Positions 1-9,730 of a stretch of 34,331 nt of DNA are shown here, in pieces; the first letter of the stretch is position 1; every line of letters starts with the position of its first letter. The notes beneath the pieces are model-generated. The model did no database searches. It worked only from the letters and a program-made list of their open reading frames with translations, and was not told the DNA's origin. A program made the position numbers and the translations under genes. Source of the DNA: a virus; the IMG/VR virus record IMGVR_UViG_3300037104_000092, positions 1 through 34,331 of that record; one strand, 5' to 3'.

Positions 1-148
1 CAACCGCAGCTCCTACTGGTCCAGTAGCACCACCAAGAGTAGCACCTAATCCAGTTAAAGTTCCACTTCCACCACCAAATCCTCCAAGATTTTGAGGTTG
101 AGGGCTTTCATCTGTTTGAGGTTGAAGGCTTTCATCTGTTGGAGCTGG
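1..148. repeat. Left copy of terminal redundancy (circle junction)
   Basis: Bases 1-148 match 34169-34331 except that the right copy carries one extra 15-bp unit (agcaccaccaagagt), which adds five residues (TLGGA) in frame. The repeat lies inside a coding sequence and keeps its frame across the junction, so the contig closes to a circle of about 34.17 kb. It could reflect assembly of a circularly permuted genome or, less likely, a short physical terminal repeat. Confidence 0.9.
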
Positions 149-265
149 CTGTGATGGGGCAGCTACATCACCGCCTTCGGCCATTTTTAATGGTTTTTTA
201 GTAAATTTAGGATTTTTTCTAATATAATCCAATAAGGATTCTACATATTCATTTTCTTTGTTCAT
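1..265 (-). CDS. Junction-spanning virion-associated protein, N-terminal part
   Basis: A gene starts at 265 (MNKENEYVESLLDYIRK...) and runs off the left edge in frame. Joined to 34168-33366 it gives 356 codons including stop, an exact multiple of three. The N-terminus is short and charged, followed by a KMAEGGDV motif that recurs in other proteins of this locus. Next come two tandem TDES-QPQ repeats and a Gly-rich segment (GGFGGGSGT, then GATLGGATG) that looks able to insert in or cross membranes. It follows two Gly/Ala-rich ejection-like genes, so an internal virion or ejection role is inferred. No family is recognised. The ribosome binding site is weak (AGGTT). The Gly-rich part overlaps the variable 15-bp repeat, so its length differs between the two terminal copies. 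Confidence 0.75.
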   Translation of the reverse strand, partial: MNKENEYVESLLDYIRKNPKFTKKPLKMAEGGDVAAPSQPAPTDESLQPQTDESPQPQNLGGFGGGSGTLTGLGATLGGATGPVGAAV

Positions 266-277
266 ATTTTTAACCTA

Positions 278-1279
278 TTATTGTGACCTATTTCCATAAC
301 GCCCATCTCTTCCAGAATTATATTTAGCAAGCCATTGCTCTTGCAATGCTTGCATTTGATACATGTCCATATTATTGCTATAACCTCTATAAGCGATATC
401 TCTTTGTTTCTGTCTCTCTGCTGCATTTTGTGTGCCTTGAAATTTCTGGTCTATGTTTTGCAGTTTAAGTTGTAAATCTTTATAAATATTAGTTTGTTTT
501 TCAGCCCAATATAAACTTCTGCTTTGCAAAGTTTTTTGTAAGTCAATATCTCTTTGCTGTAACAAAAGTGCTTGTCTATATCCTGCTTTTGTTTGACTTA
601 TAGAAGGTTGTCCCATATAAATCAATCCAGTATTTCCTAATATCTCTCCTACACCCTTACCTAACATTCCTGCTATACCTAAAATATTATCCCAGAAGTT
701 AGGTTGTGCTTTCGCTGTTTGAGTTTCACCACCAAGAGTGGCTGCACTTACAGAATCTCCTTCTGGTCCTGTATGACCTGCTACTGCGGTAGTATTTAGG
801 GGAGTTTCCATTGTTCCATCGCCCATTCCAGAAGGATTACTATCTCCAGTTCCACTACCTCCACCACCACCAGGAGTAGCATTTGAGTTATCAGGAGAGT
901 TAGTAGGAGACATATCTTGTCCTGCACCCTCTCCTTCTCCTTGCCCCACATTTGCAACTTGTCCTTGTCCTACCATTCCCTTACCCATAGCAGGAGTATC
1001 TGCTCCTGCAAGACCACTTACGCCAGTTTTAATAGGAGTAGTTGAATCGGTTGGAGTTGAGTTTGGAGCAACAGGGCTTTGTGCAAATGGAGGTCCATTA
1101 TAGTTAAATACACTTTTTACCCCATCAATTCCTTGTTGGACTATATTTTGTATAGCATTAAGGTGAGGAGGCATCTTAAATTGTGTATTTGCTGCTTTTT
1201 GGGCAGTAGAATCAAATCCACCACTCTGTTGAGCTTGGTTATTACTTGCATTATTAGCTGTGTTATCAACATTACCCAT
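278..1279 (-). CDS. Gln/Gly-rich probable ejection (internal virion) protein, 333 aa
   Basis: Not assigned to a named family. The first 190 residues are low complexity, rich in Asn, Gln, Gly, Ser and Pro. A hydrophobic Gly-rich helix follows (WDNILGIAGMLGKGVGEILG, near residues 196-215), then a long Gln- and Lys-rich predicted helix to the C-terminus (LLQQRDIDLQKTL..., NAAERQKQRDIAYRG). Disordered region, amphipathic glycine helix and coiled helix together are typical of podovirus DNA-ejection proteins. It starts directly after the 680-aa gene, with GGAGA upstream, and is followed by the junction-spanning gene, so the three form a translationally linked set. The ejection role is inferred from composition and position between the nozzle and fibre genes. 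Confidence 0.72.
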   Translation of the reverse strand: MGNVDNTANNASNNQAQQSGGFDSTAQKAANTQFKMPPHLNAIQNIVQQGIDGVKSVFNYNGPPFAQSPVAPNSTPTDSTTPIKTGVSGLAGADTPAMGKGMVGQGQVANVGQGEGEGAGQDMSPTNSPDNSNATPGGGGGSGTGDSNPSGMGDGTMETPLNTTAVAGHTGPEGDSVSAATLGGETQTAKAQPNFWDNILGIAGMLGKGVGEILGNTGLIYMGQPSISQTKAGYRQALLLQQRDIDLQKTLQSRSLYWAEKQTNIYKDLQLKLQNIDQKFQGTQNAAERQKQRDIAYRGYSNNMDMYQMQALQEQWLAKYNSGRDGRYGNRSQ

Positions 1280-3322
1280 TTACTTTTCTCCTAAAACTCT
1301 TGATAAAAGAGTAAGAAACTCTGGTGAGGCATTATTTTGATGCTGTGGAGCTTCTTCAACTGGCTTCTTCATTTTGCTTAATAATGCTTTCTTTTTCAAT
1401 AGCTTATTTGCTTCTTCAACTTTATTTCTTGGTGTAACTTTAACATGTGTTCCAGGTTCTACCATTAGAGGATAAGTATCATTATCATATCCAGGAGGAA
1501 CAATAAAACTTCCACCTTTGTGTGCAACAGCAGCTAATAGAGCTAAATCACCTATTCCTGCATCTACTGCTGCTCCACCCGCTAATGAACCAGCACCCAA
1601 AGCAGCACCCGCAGCAGCACCCGCAGCACCAAGTCCAGCTACACCAGCAGCACCAAGTCCAGCAGCGCCAGCGCCCATTGCTTCGGTAGCACCCGCCCCA
1701 GCGCCAGCACCTGCATCAGCAGCGGCACCACCCATAGCACCCGCAGCACCTATATCAGCAGCGGAATCAGCACCAGCAGCAGCACTCGCAGCACCTACAT
1801 CAGCAGCGGAATCAGCACCAGCAGCAGCACCACCAACGCCAGATGCGGGATTTACTACAATACCAGAATCAGGAGCGGTGCCACCAGGAGATGCTCCTTG
1901 TCCTTTAAACTGACCCATTATTTTGTCATACATTTTTCCCAATTTAGAACCAGAAAGATTGCTTGAAGTAAGTGGTTTATTGGCGAATGATTTTCCGCCA
2001 GTATAATCCAAATTTTGTCCCATACTTTGAACGTCAATTCCATTTGCGGCTCTTAATGGTCTTATTCCACTTCCATTAACTATTGCTCCTCCTTGTGGAG
2101 GAATACTAACATTTCCACCCTTTTTTAATAACATAGGAAGAACTGATAATCCAACTTTAAGTCCAAGTTGAAGTATATCTCCTAACTCTGGCCCTTTATT
2201 TTCTTCTTTTGGTTCTTCCGTTTTTTCATCAACTATTAACTCTCCTCCTTCGGCCATTTGTTCTGGTGTAATTCCATATTTATCCCACTTGCCTCTTAAT
2301 TCAGCTGGGTCTTGGTCTATATCAGGGTCAGCATAATGATGCATCTTTCTTCTTGCGAATTCTTCTTCTTCTTTTGTTTTAGCATTTTTAAATGCTTCAT
2401 AATATTTAGAATGTAATTCTGCTCTTGTTCTTGCTTCCTTTTTTGCTTGTGTATCATTATGAGTTTTTGTATTTTCAGCAATAGTTCTATTTGTATCTAT
2501 TCTATTTTCTACGTTTTTTGCAACACCAACTACTCCAAGAGTTTCTAAAATTCCTTTTGCTCTATCCCATATTCCACCTATATCTGGTTTATATGGTTCT
2601 GATTCAACTAATTCACCGCTTTCTACAAGTAGAGGAAATGCTTTTCCTTGTGTAGCAACATCTCCACCTTTAGCCATTCCAGGAGGACCATTAAGCCCAA
2701 GCAAACTTCCAACACCACCCATAAAGGAGTTCATCTGTTGCTGACCTGACTGCTGTTGTGCTACACCAAGATTTCCCAAAGTTCCAGAAGCACCAGCTTG
2801 GGTTTGTGCTGCTCCAAGTTGCTGTTGTGTAGATTGAAGATATCTATTAGATACATTCTGTGCCTGATTACCAATCATACCAGTTCCCTGTTGATACTGG
2901 TTTATTCCTTGGGATACACCAGGAGCATAAGTTTGAGCATAAGTATTGGCTGCTTGTTGTCCTGCTCCTAATCCTGCTTGTCCCGCATTAACACCACTTG
3001 CTCTTGCGGCAGATGCGGCATTAGCAGCACCTTGTCCTGCTGATGTTTGGGCTACTTGTGATGCCTGATTTTGAGCTGTTTGTAATGCTTGTTTTTGGAA
3101 GTCAGCAGCATTATTGCCAACTGATTGCTGAAATCCTTGGTCTAAACCAGCACCCATACCAGCTTGTCCTGCTCCATATTGCTGTGCTTGACTACCAACT
3201 CCACCAGCAGTTCCAATAGCATTTTGCAACCCTGTTTTAGAGGCATCCATATTACCAGAAGCATTACCTTGTTGTGTAGAACCAGTTATAGCACCCAAAA
3301 AATCTGAAAACCAATCACCCAT
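1280..3322 (-). CDS. Ala/Gly-rich ejection-like virion protein, 680 aa
   Basis: The N-terminal 210 residues are Gln/Ala/Gly-rich (GNMDASKTGLQNAIG, AQQYGAGQAG) with helical periodicity. The middle (about 225-390) is charged and helical. Residues about 520-640 are an Ala/Gly block with repeats of AGADSAADVGAAS type followed by a glycine-zipper-like hydrophobic stretch. The C-terminus is basic. KGG-type motifs recur (MAKGGDV, AEGGELIV, KKGGNV, HKGGSF), two with a FPLLVESGELVE or YPLMVEPGTHVKV continuation. The start at 3322 has a good site (TAGGAG). It sits between the nozzle gene and the 333-aa gene, where podoviruses keep ejection proteins. The Ala block makes coding bases 1518-1913 locally GC-rich. 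Confidence 0.75.
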   Translation of the reverse strand: MGDWFSDFLGAITGSTQQGNASGNMDASKTGLQNAIGTAGGVGSQAQQYGAGQAGMGAGLDQGFQQSVGNNAADFQKQALQTAQNQASQVAQTSAGQGAANAASAARASGVNAGQAGLGAGQQAANTYAQTYAPGVSQGINQYQQGTGMIGNQAQNVSNRYLQSTQQQLGAAQTQAGASGTLGNLGVAQQQSGQQQMNSFMGGVGSLLGLNGPPGMAKGGDVATQGKAFPLLVESGELVESEPYKPDIGGIWDRAKGILETLGVVGVAKNVENRIDTNRTIAENTKTHNDTQAKKEARTRAELHSKYYEAFKNAKTKEEEEFARRKMHHYADPDIDQDPAELRGKWDKYGITPEQMAEGGELIVDEKTEEPKEENKGPELGDILQLGLKVGLSVLPMLLKKGGNVSIPPQGGAIVNGSGIRPLRAANGIDVQSMGQNLDYTGGKSFANKPLTSSNLSGSKLGKMYDKIMGQFKGQGASPGGTAPDSGIVVNPASGVGGAAAGADSAADVGAASAAAGADSAADIGAAGAMGGAAADAGAGAGAGATEAMGAGAAGLGAAGVAGLGAAGAAAGAALGAGSLAGGAAVDAGIGDLALLAAVAHKGGSFIVPPGYDNDTYPLMVEPGTHVKVTPRNKVEEANKLLKKKALLSKMKKPVEEAPQHQNNASPEFLTLLSRVLGEK

Positions 3323-3332
3323 ATCATATCTC

Positions 3333-6300
3333 CTAACTACTCATTCCAAATTCGGGAATGGCAAGCGTATCATCCACAGTTTCAAACTCTACTGATTTTA
3401 TTATTACATAACTACTACAAAATAACTCTACTGAAATACCTAATGACCTTTGGGTAGTAGGTTGTATTCTTACAACCCTCTGTCCATTTACAGACCAATC
3501 TTGTGGTTTTATTACTCTACTAAAATTCTGTTGTAGTTCATTATAAGAACCACCAGCACCAGTATTTATAGTTGTTATATTACCTGTAAGTGTAGTTACT
3601 GTTTTAGCTGGATTATGAAGATAAATAGCTATTGAATTAACTATTGATTTTTCATTTCCCTGCTGACCGAAATAACCACTCTTCCAATCCAAAGGAATTA
3701 TTACTGAACTACTTGTAGGAGCAAAAGTATATTGCCAAGTATACCAATTACTACCGTCATTACCAAGTATAAAAATACCTTTGACTGTATTAAATAATTG
3801 TAAATTCTGCTGTGTCGGAAGAAGAGAGTTTTCTGTGAAAATACTATCTCTCATCCATACTAAATTACCAGAGTTAAGCATTAATAAAGTATTTTCACCA
3901 TCTCCAAATACTCCACTTGTTATTGGTAGTAGTTCATTTAATAGAACTACTTTGTTTAATTGATAATCTCCACTAAAAACGAATAATGAATTATCAAATG
4001 GAGAGATAAAGAAAGCTAATTTTGGTGATTGTGCTATAAATTGTAAGTCAAATGCTTCTGCTCTTCTTGTTTTATTTTGCACTACATTATTTTGTATATC
4101 TACACTCCAAATGTATTGTCCATCAAAAATGTAGTTTTGTCCGTATAACAAGAAATTATTAAATATACCTGTAAGTTGATTACCAACTCCATAACCAGCA
4201 TAAAGATTTACTACACCATTTATCTGTCCACTATTGTAGTTTTGTAGTAAGAAAATAGTTTCAATAGGAGTAGTTACTGCCTTCTGTTTATAAATATAAC
4301 CCTGTGCTATTGGAATAACTGGTGTAGTTCCCCCACCTGAGTTAAGAACTATTGCTGCTGAATAACTCATTCCAGTAGTTCCTGCTATTGAGGAAACAAG
4401 CAAGTTTGGATTTACAAAATTAGAACCATTACTAAATACACTTGATATATAAATATTATCATAGAAAGCATCTATTTCATAATTTTGTGGTATTTGTGTA
4501 GTATTAGGTAGAGTAATTCCTATTGGAGTAAAATTTGATGAAGTAAAAGGATTTATGTAAATAAACTTATTTCCGGGGTCTACTGAATTAGAGTATAATC
4601 CTTGATAAAGAGCTACAAAGAAATGTGTTATTGCAGAAGGTGCTGCTGTTGAACTAAATAATACTCTGCCATTATAATCACAACTATCAATTACTAATTG
4701 ACTTGCTCCTGTATCCAAAAGATTTAATGGAGAAATTGTATTTATTTTGTATAAATTTCCATACATTTCTTGTATAACATTAGGAGGAGTTAAAGTTATA
4801 TCAATAATATAGAATACATTATTGTATTTATACAATATTCTATTATTAGATATAGTTTTAGGAATAAAGTTAGCATCAAATTCACCATAGTTAGTAATCA
4901 ATACTCCAAGATTATCATTAGTAGTTCCAGTTAATGCTACTGAAAGTGCTGTCTGTGAGTTATTAGTCCAAATAGTCCTAAACTCAAATGGAACTGATGG
5001 AGCTAATCCATATCCATTAGTAAGTTTTCCATAAGCATTTATAGGTGTATTAGTATTACACTGATTAGTATTTACTAATGTAGTTTGAGTAGAATTGAAT
5101 TGTGGAGCATAAAGATTATAATAATTTTGTGTATCTCCACCTTTTCTAAATACTATATCTACCGCTCCCATTCCTATATTATTTTGATAAACAATAGCAG
5201 AAGGAATAGAAATATTTGGATAGGCTACTGAATTAGTGAAAGTAGAAAAATCATTGTATCCATAAGTTCCAAAAGCTGTTAAATTGTTATTTATAGTTTG
5301 AGGAATTCCAGATACTAATGCCCTTGATTTTGCTCCATTATATTGAATAACAGCATAACGAGCGTTAACAACATCTATTTCACTATTTATATTTAATGAA
5401 TACCAATTGCTTTCCAAACAATTAGTAACTCCGTATAAATATACACCATTTTCAAATCTATAAGCGAATATGGGGGCTAATCTTGCTTGTGGTAAATCAA
5501 CTATGTTACTACCAGATGCGTGTAGAAATAAAATATTATTATTTATTAGATTATATGGTGAAATTGTGCCTGTATTTATTATATTATTATTGAATATAAA
5601 GAACGAAGGAAGAGATACATTTCCTGTCTGTATCAATCCATTATTATAAGCACCAGTTCCTGTTCCTGTTCCATTATACTTCTTCCAATTTCCCTTTGAA
5701 CCATCGAAAGGAGTTACAGATACTCCATCCCAAGATGCTAATCTTCCTTTATTACCTGATAATGCGTATAAATATCCACCATTAGAAATTAACTGCCATA
5801 TGCTATCAGCACCAGTTATAGAACTATCAGCATAAGGAGCATAAGATGTAGCACCAGCATTTAGAACAGTTCCATTTGGATTAACCCAAGTAGAAAGATT
5901 AGTTGTAGCAGAAATATATGGATAAGGGTCAAAAGACGCTATTGTTCCTCTACTAAATCCAACTACTAAATAGTTTCCATGTTGAGTTAAGGACTTTATA
6001 TCTTGTGTTATTTGAGCATTCATTGCCAGAGCATAAACACCAGTTCCTGTTGCATTATAAGGCGTCCAAGATGTTCCATTCCAAGATGCTAAATAAGCAT
6101 CTGTTCCAGTTCCATTTCCACCACCTATTACTAATGTATTATTTGTTTCATAAGAATAATTAGTCATAGCAGTAATATTAGTAGCACCTATTGGAATACT
6201 TCCATTTCCAGCTAATATAGTATTACCAGTTCCTGTTGCGTTATAGTTAGTAGCAGTATTTCCAGTAAAAGATGCTAAATACCCACCATTACAACCAAAA

Positions 6301-9300
6301 GCTAATGAGTTTCCATAAATAGTAGCACAGTTAATTTTAGCAGAGTTAATCCAAGTAGTTCCAGCACCAGAGTAAATACCTGTTCCTGCTTGTAGCCCGT
6401 TCCAAGTTTTCCAATTACTACCATCATAAGAAGCCATTACTCCACTATCACCTGCTATTACAAGCCAGTTATTATATTGAAGAGCAACATTGATATTTTT
6501 TGTTCCTGTGGCAGTTCCAAGATTAAATGGACCAGTTCCAGAACCAGAACTATCTCCAAATCTCCATGCTAATCCATCAAAAGAATTAACATATTTTCCT
6601 ATACAATAAACTAAATAGCTCTTGTATTGAGTTACTATTGGATTTCCTACTTGATTAAAGAAAGATGAAGGAACATTTTTGTTATTATAAACAATTTCCC
6701 AAGTGGCAGTTAGTTTATTATAATTAAATATTCCATTACAACCACCAGAAAATATCCAGTTAGGTCCCCAAATCTTAACTATTGTAGAAGCACCAAAATC
6801 TAATGCTTTATAATTCCATTTATGAGGATTACTTACTCCACCAGTTCCTATATTATTATAATTATTCCAAGTTGTATTATTCCAATTTCCAACATAATAT
6901 CCACCAGCAACTATTAAATATTTAATAGCACCAACAGTGAATATAGTTAGAGCTGATGTTGCAGAACTATTTATTACACTTCCATTATTAGAAGTTCCAG
7001 TTCCATCTCCTCCCCCATCAACATTCTTCCAATTACTTCCATTCCAAGAAGCTATTCCTGTAGTTGCATTACTACCAACTATCATATAGTGAGTAGCAGC
7101 AGGAAGATAATCTGTAATTACAGTAATAGGATAATCACCAGCTAATATAGCAGTTCCAGTATAATAAGGACCAGTTCCACTTCCTGTCCCATCACTATTC
7201 TTATAATTAGCTCCATCCCAAGATGCTATTCTTGTATTTCCATTGAAAGTATCTGTGAAAATAAGAAATCCATTCCAACTTGCAATAGTTCCTTGGACTG
7301 GATAAGTAGAAACAGAAGTTCCACTTCCTAATCCAAGTGGTTGATTTTCAAGACTACTTGAAAATCTTGGACCAGTTCCAGTCCCTGTCCCATCACTATA
7401 TTTCCAATTACTTCCATCCCAAGAAGACATACCATTAAAATAATAATAATTACCTGAAAAACTATAAGCAGTAACAGCATATACAAGAAGATAAGTTGAA
7501 TAAACAGCTAATCTTACACTATGATATGAAGGAGCACTACCAAGATTGTTTCTATTACATTCCAATCCATCTGCTTTTGTATTTGTAACATAAGGACCAG
7601 TTCCACCTCCTGTCCCATCAACTTTTCTCCAATTACTTCCATCCCAAGAAGCTATATTTGAATTTGTTGATGAACCAGCTAATACTAAATTATTATTTAT
7701 TATTAGAAAAGTTGAATAAACACACATATCATTGAAAGAATTAGCTGGCATTCCAAGTGAAACACAACTTCCTACATAAGGACCAGTTCCACTTCCAGAA
7801 CCATTATAATTTTTCCAATTAGTTCCATCATAAGATGCAATATAAGATTGTGTTAAGAAAACTAATTTAGTTGCTGCCCCAGTTCCATATGAAAGAATTT
7901 TTATTATAGTTTGCCCGTTAAATGCTGTTCCATTATTGTAAGGACCAGTTGAAGTTCCATTAGAACCACCATCAAAATTCTTCCAGAATCCTTTTCCTAT
8001 ATCAAATGAGCCAACTAAACCATTAACTCCGCCTACTACATAGTAGCTATCACTACCATAAACATAGTAAGTAGAAGCAGTAATGGCATTATTTCCTAAT
8101 ACTTTTGCATTATTCCATAAACCTTCAACAGCAGTTCCATTATATGCAGACCAAGTTCCATTAGCATAAGTTCCCATTCTTCCGGGTCCTTCTGCTATGA
8201 GATAACTATCACTTGTATTTAGATAGGTAATGTTCCAAACACCAACAGCATTTTGATTAGAGTAAGGGCCAGTTCCAGTTCCAGTTCCTCCACTTTTTTT
8301 CCAATTAGCACCATCAAAAGATGCAACATATCCACTATCACCACCTACCACATAGGAACCATAATAAGTAGTAGCAGACCTAATAGTACTTGACATTGCC
8401 TCACCAGCATTAGATACAACAAATGAAGCACCGTGTCCTGTTGAAACATTAGAGAACCAGCTATCACCTCTAAATGCTGTAACTACTCCACTATCACTAC
8501 CACACATTAGATAACGAGTAGTTCCTAATTTGTAATAAGTTAGGGTTCTTATAGTTTTATTGACATTTACTAATTTAGAGGTAGTAAAAGAGTTTAGCCC
8601 AAGCCAAGGTCCTTTACCACTTGAATAAGAGGTATGCCAGCCATCTGTTAAAGAATAACTTCCAACATATCCGCTGTCTCCACCAAATACTAATAAAGAA
8701 GCTGTATCACCATAAGTAGCTAATGCGTTTACATTACGAGCAGTAAATCCAGAACCTAATACTAATTGATTATCATAGATACCAGAACCAAATCCAGAAC
8801 CATCATAATTCTTCCAAGTAGTTCCATCAAAACTTCCAGTTCTTCCTGTATTACCACTTACTATTAACCACTTATTAAAAGTAGTCATAGCTGAAATTTG
8901 TCCTGAACCTATTACACTTCCATTATTGTAAGGGCCAATACCCAATCCAGTTCCATCTGGGTATTTATAGTTACCTAACCTATCAACAGAAAGAACTTTT
9001 CCATCAATAGTTCCAAATATAGCATAACTATCACTTGCTCCTATATAAATAGTTGAGTTAGTAATATAATAAGAAGTTAGATTAGAATAGCGAAGAATGG
9101 TTGATGTTGGGTTACTTTCTTTTAAGAAATAAGCAACTTTACCAGTCCTTAATATAAATTCTTGTTGTTGAGCGTAAGTAGCAGAACTATTTCCTATAAT
9201 ACTTATTGATGTAAATGAAGAAGTTATGTTATTTAAGATAGTGAAAGTGATATTTCTTGTATTTAATAGTATATTACTTAAACTATATTCACTTAATGTA

Positions 9301-9689
9301 ATAGTAGAACCAGAAATTTTAGCAGTTAGATAAGTTCCAGATGTAGTAAGGACTATATCATCAGGTCCTACTATTGGATTATAGTGAGAAACTCCATATG
9401 AGGAAACAGAACCAATAGTTTTGTTATTTAGAGTAATAGTATTAGTTAATCCATTTACATAGGACTGGATTATACCACCAGAATCACTTACATAAAAAGT
9501 ATTATTTAACACTGGACCCAGAGTATCTGCTATCATAGAAACAGGTATAATACCAGCTCTTCTTACTAAACCATTATTATTTTGATGGTTAGTATTGGTA
9601 TCGTCAAAACTATGGATGTTTGGGTTTGCCTCATCAGTGCATATAGGACGATTAAGGTTAATGCGTTTTTTCGATGCTTTATATGCCAT
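3333..9689 (-). CDS. Giant nozzle-like tail protein with about 20 propeller-like repeats, 2118 aa
   Basis: The largest gene, about 19% of the genome. The N-terminus (KKRINLNRPICTDEANPN, then GLVRRAGIIP) and C-terminus (IVNSIAIYLHN, WSVNGQRVVRIQP, SVEFETVDDTLAIPEFG) resemble P22 gp10/T7 gp12-type tail nozzle proteins, which bind below the adaptor and usually have several hundred residues. Between about residues 220 and 1400 lie some 20 repeats of 50-75 residues built on SWDGSNWK-x3-DGTGTGTGPY followed by a YLVVGG-SG strand. These look like beta-propeller blades with a glycine-rich loop. The next gene upstream is the adaptor. Site TAGGA precedes the start. The repeats could bind glycans or form a wide lower-tail ring. 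The nozzle assignment is inferred from order and terminal segments; a fibre or tailspike is the alternative. Confidence 0.72.
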   Translation of the reverse strand: MAYKASKKRINLNRPICTDEANPNIHSFDDTNTNHQNNNGLVRRAGIIPVSMIADTLGPVLNNTFYVSDSGGIIQSYVNGLTNTITLNNKTIGSVSSYGVSHYNPIVGPDDIVLTTSGTYLTAKISGSTITLSEYSLSNILLNTRNITFTILNNITSSFTSISIIGNSSATYAQQQEFILRTGKVAYFLKESNPTSTILRYSNLTSYYITNSTIYIGASDSYAIFGTIDGKVLSVDRLGNYKYPDGTGLGIGPYNNGSVIGSGQISAMTTFNKWLIVSGNTGRTGSFDGTTWKNYDGSGFGSGIYDNQLVLGSGFTARNVNALATYGDTASLLVFGGDSGYVGSYSLTDGWHTSYSSGKGPWLGLNSFTTSKLVNVNKTIRTLTYYKLGTTRYLMCGSDSGVVTAFRGDSWFSNVSTGHGASFVVSNAGEAMSSTIRSATTYYGSYVVGGDSGYVASFDGANWKKSGGTGTGTGPYSNQNAVGVWNITYLNTSDSYLIAEGPGRMGTYANGTWSAYNGTAVEGLWNNAKVLGNNAITASTYYVYGSDSYYVVGGVNGLVGSFDIGKGFWKNFDGGSNGTSTGPYNNGTAFNGQTIIKILSYGTGAATKLVFLTQSYIASYDGTNWKNYNGSGSGTGPYVGSCVSLGMPANSFNDMCVYSTFLIINNNLVLAGSSTNSNIASWDGSNWRKVDGTGGGTGPYVTNTKADGLECNRNNLGSAPSYHSVRLAVYSTYLLVYAVTAYSFSGNYYYFNGMSSWDGSNWKYSDGTGTGTGPRFSSSLENQPLGLGSGTSVSTYPVQGTIASWNGFLIFTDTFNGNTRIASWDGANYKNSDGTGSGTGPYYTGTAILAGDYPITVITDYLPAATHYMIVGSNATTGIASWNGSNWKNVDGGGDGTGTSNNGSVINSSATSALTIFTVGAIKYLIVAGGYYVGNWNNTTWNNYNNIGTGGVSNPHKWNYKALDFGASTIVKIWGPNWIFSGGCNGIFNYNKLTATWEIVYNNKNVPSSFFNQVGNPIVTQYKSYLVYCIGKYVNSFDGLAWRFGDSSGSGTGPFNLGTATGTKNINVALQYNNWLVIAGDSGVMASYDGSNWKTWNGLQAGTGIYSGAGTTWINSAKINCATIYGNSLAFGCNGGYLASFTGNTATNYNATGTGNTILAGNGSIPIGATNITAMTNYSYETNNTLVIGGGNGTGTDAYLASWNGTSWTPYNATGTGVYALAMNAQITQDIKSLTQHGNYLVVGFSRGTIASFDPYPYISATTNLSTWVNPNGTVLNAGATSYAPYADSSITGADSIWQLISNGGYLYALSGNKGRLASWDGVSVTPFDGSKGNWKKYNGTGTGTGAYNNGLIQTGNVSLPSFFIFNNNIINTGTISPYNLINNNILFLHASGSNIVDLPQARLAPIFAYRFENGVYLYGVTNCLESNWYSLNINSEIDVVNARYAVIQYNGAKSRALVSGIPQTINNNLTAFGTYGYNDFSTFTNSVAYPNISIPSAIVYQNNIGMGAVDIVFRKGGDTQNYYNLYAPQFNSTQTTLVNTNQCNTNTPINAYGKLTNGYGLAPSVPFEFRTIWTNNSQTALSVALTGTTNDNLGVLITNYGEFDANFIPKTISNNRILYKYNNVFYIIDITLTPPNVIQEMYGNLYKINTISPLNLLDTGASQLVIDSCDYNGRVLFSSTAAPSAITHFFVALYQGLYSNSVDPGNKFIYINPFTSSNFTPIGITLPNTTQIPQNYEIDAFYDNIYISSVFSNGSNFVNPNLLVSSIAGTTGMSYSAAIVLNSGGGTTPVIPIAQGYIYKQKAVTTPIETIFLLQNYNSGQINGVVNLYAGYGVGNQLTGIFNNFLLYGQNYIFDGQYIWSVDIQNNVVQNKTRRAEAFDLQFIAQSPKLAFFISPFDNSLFVFSGDYQLNKVVLLNELLPITSGVFGDGENTLLMLNSGNLVWMRDSIFTENSLLPTQQNLQLFNTVKGIFILGNDGSNWYTWQYTFAPTSSSVIIPLDWKSGYFGQQGNEKSIVNSIAIYLHNPAKTVTTLTGNITTINTGAGGSYNELQQNFSRVIKPQDWSVNGQRVVRIQPTTQRSLGISVELFCSSYVIIKSVEFETVDDTLAIPEFGMSS

Positions 9690-9730
9690 AATTTATCCTA
9701 TGCGTATGCCATTTCCAATACATACCTTTA

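Noticed and set aside
1518-1913. Plus-strand open frame rich in Ala/Pro (131 codons)
   Set aside because: It is the antisense shadow of the Ala/Gly block in the 680-aa gene; the GC-rich repetitive codons remove stops on both strands.
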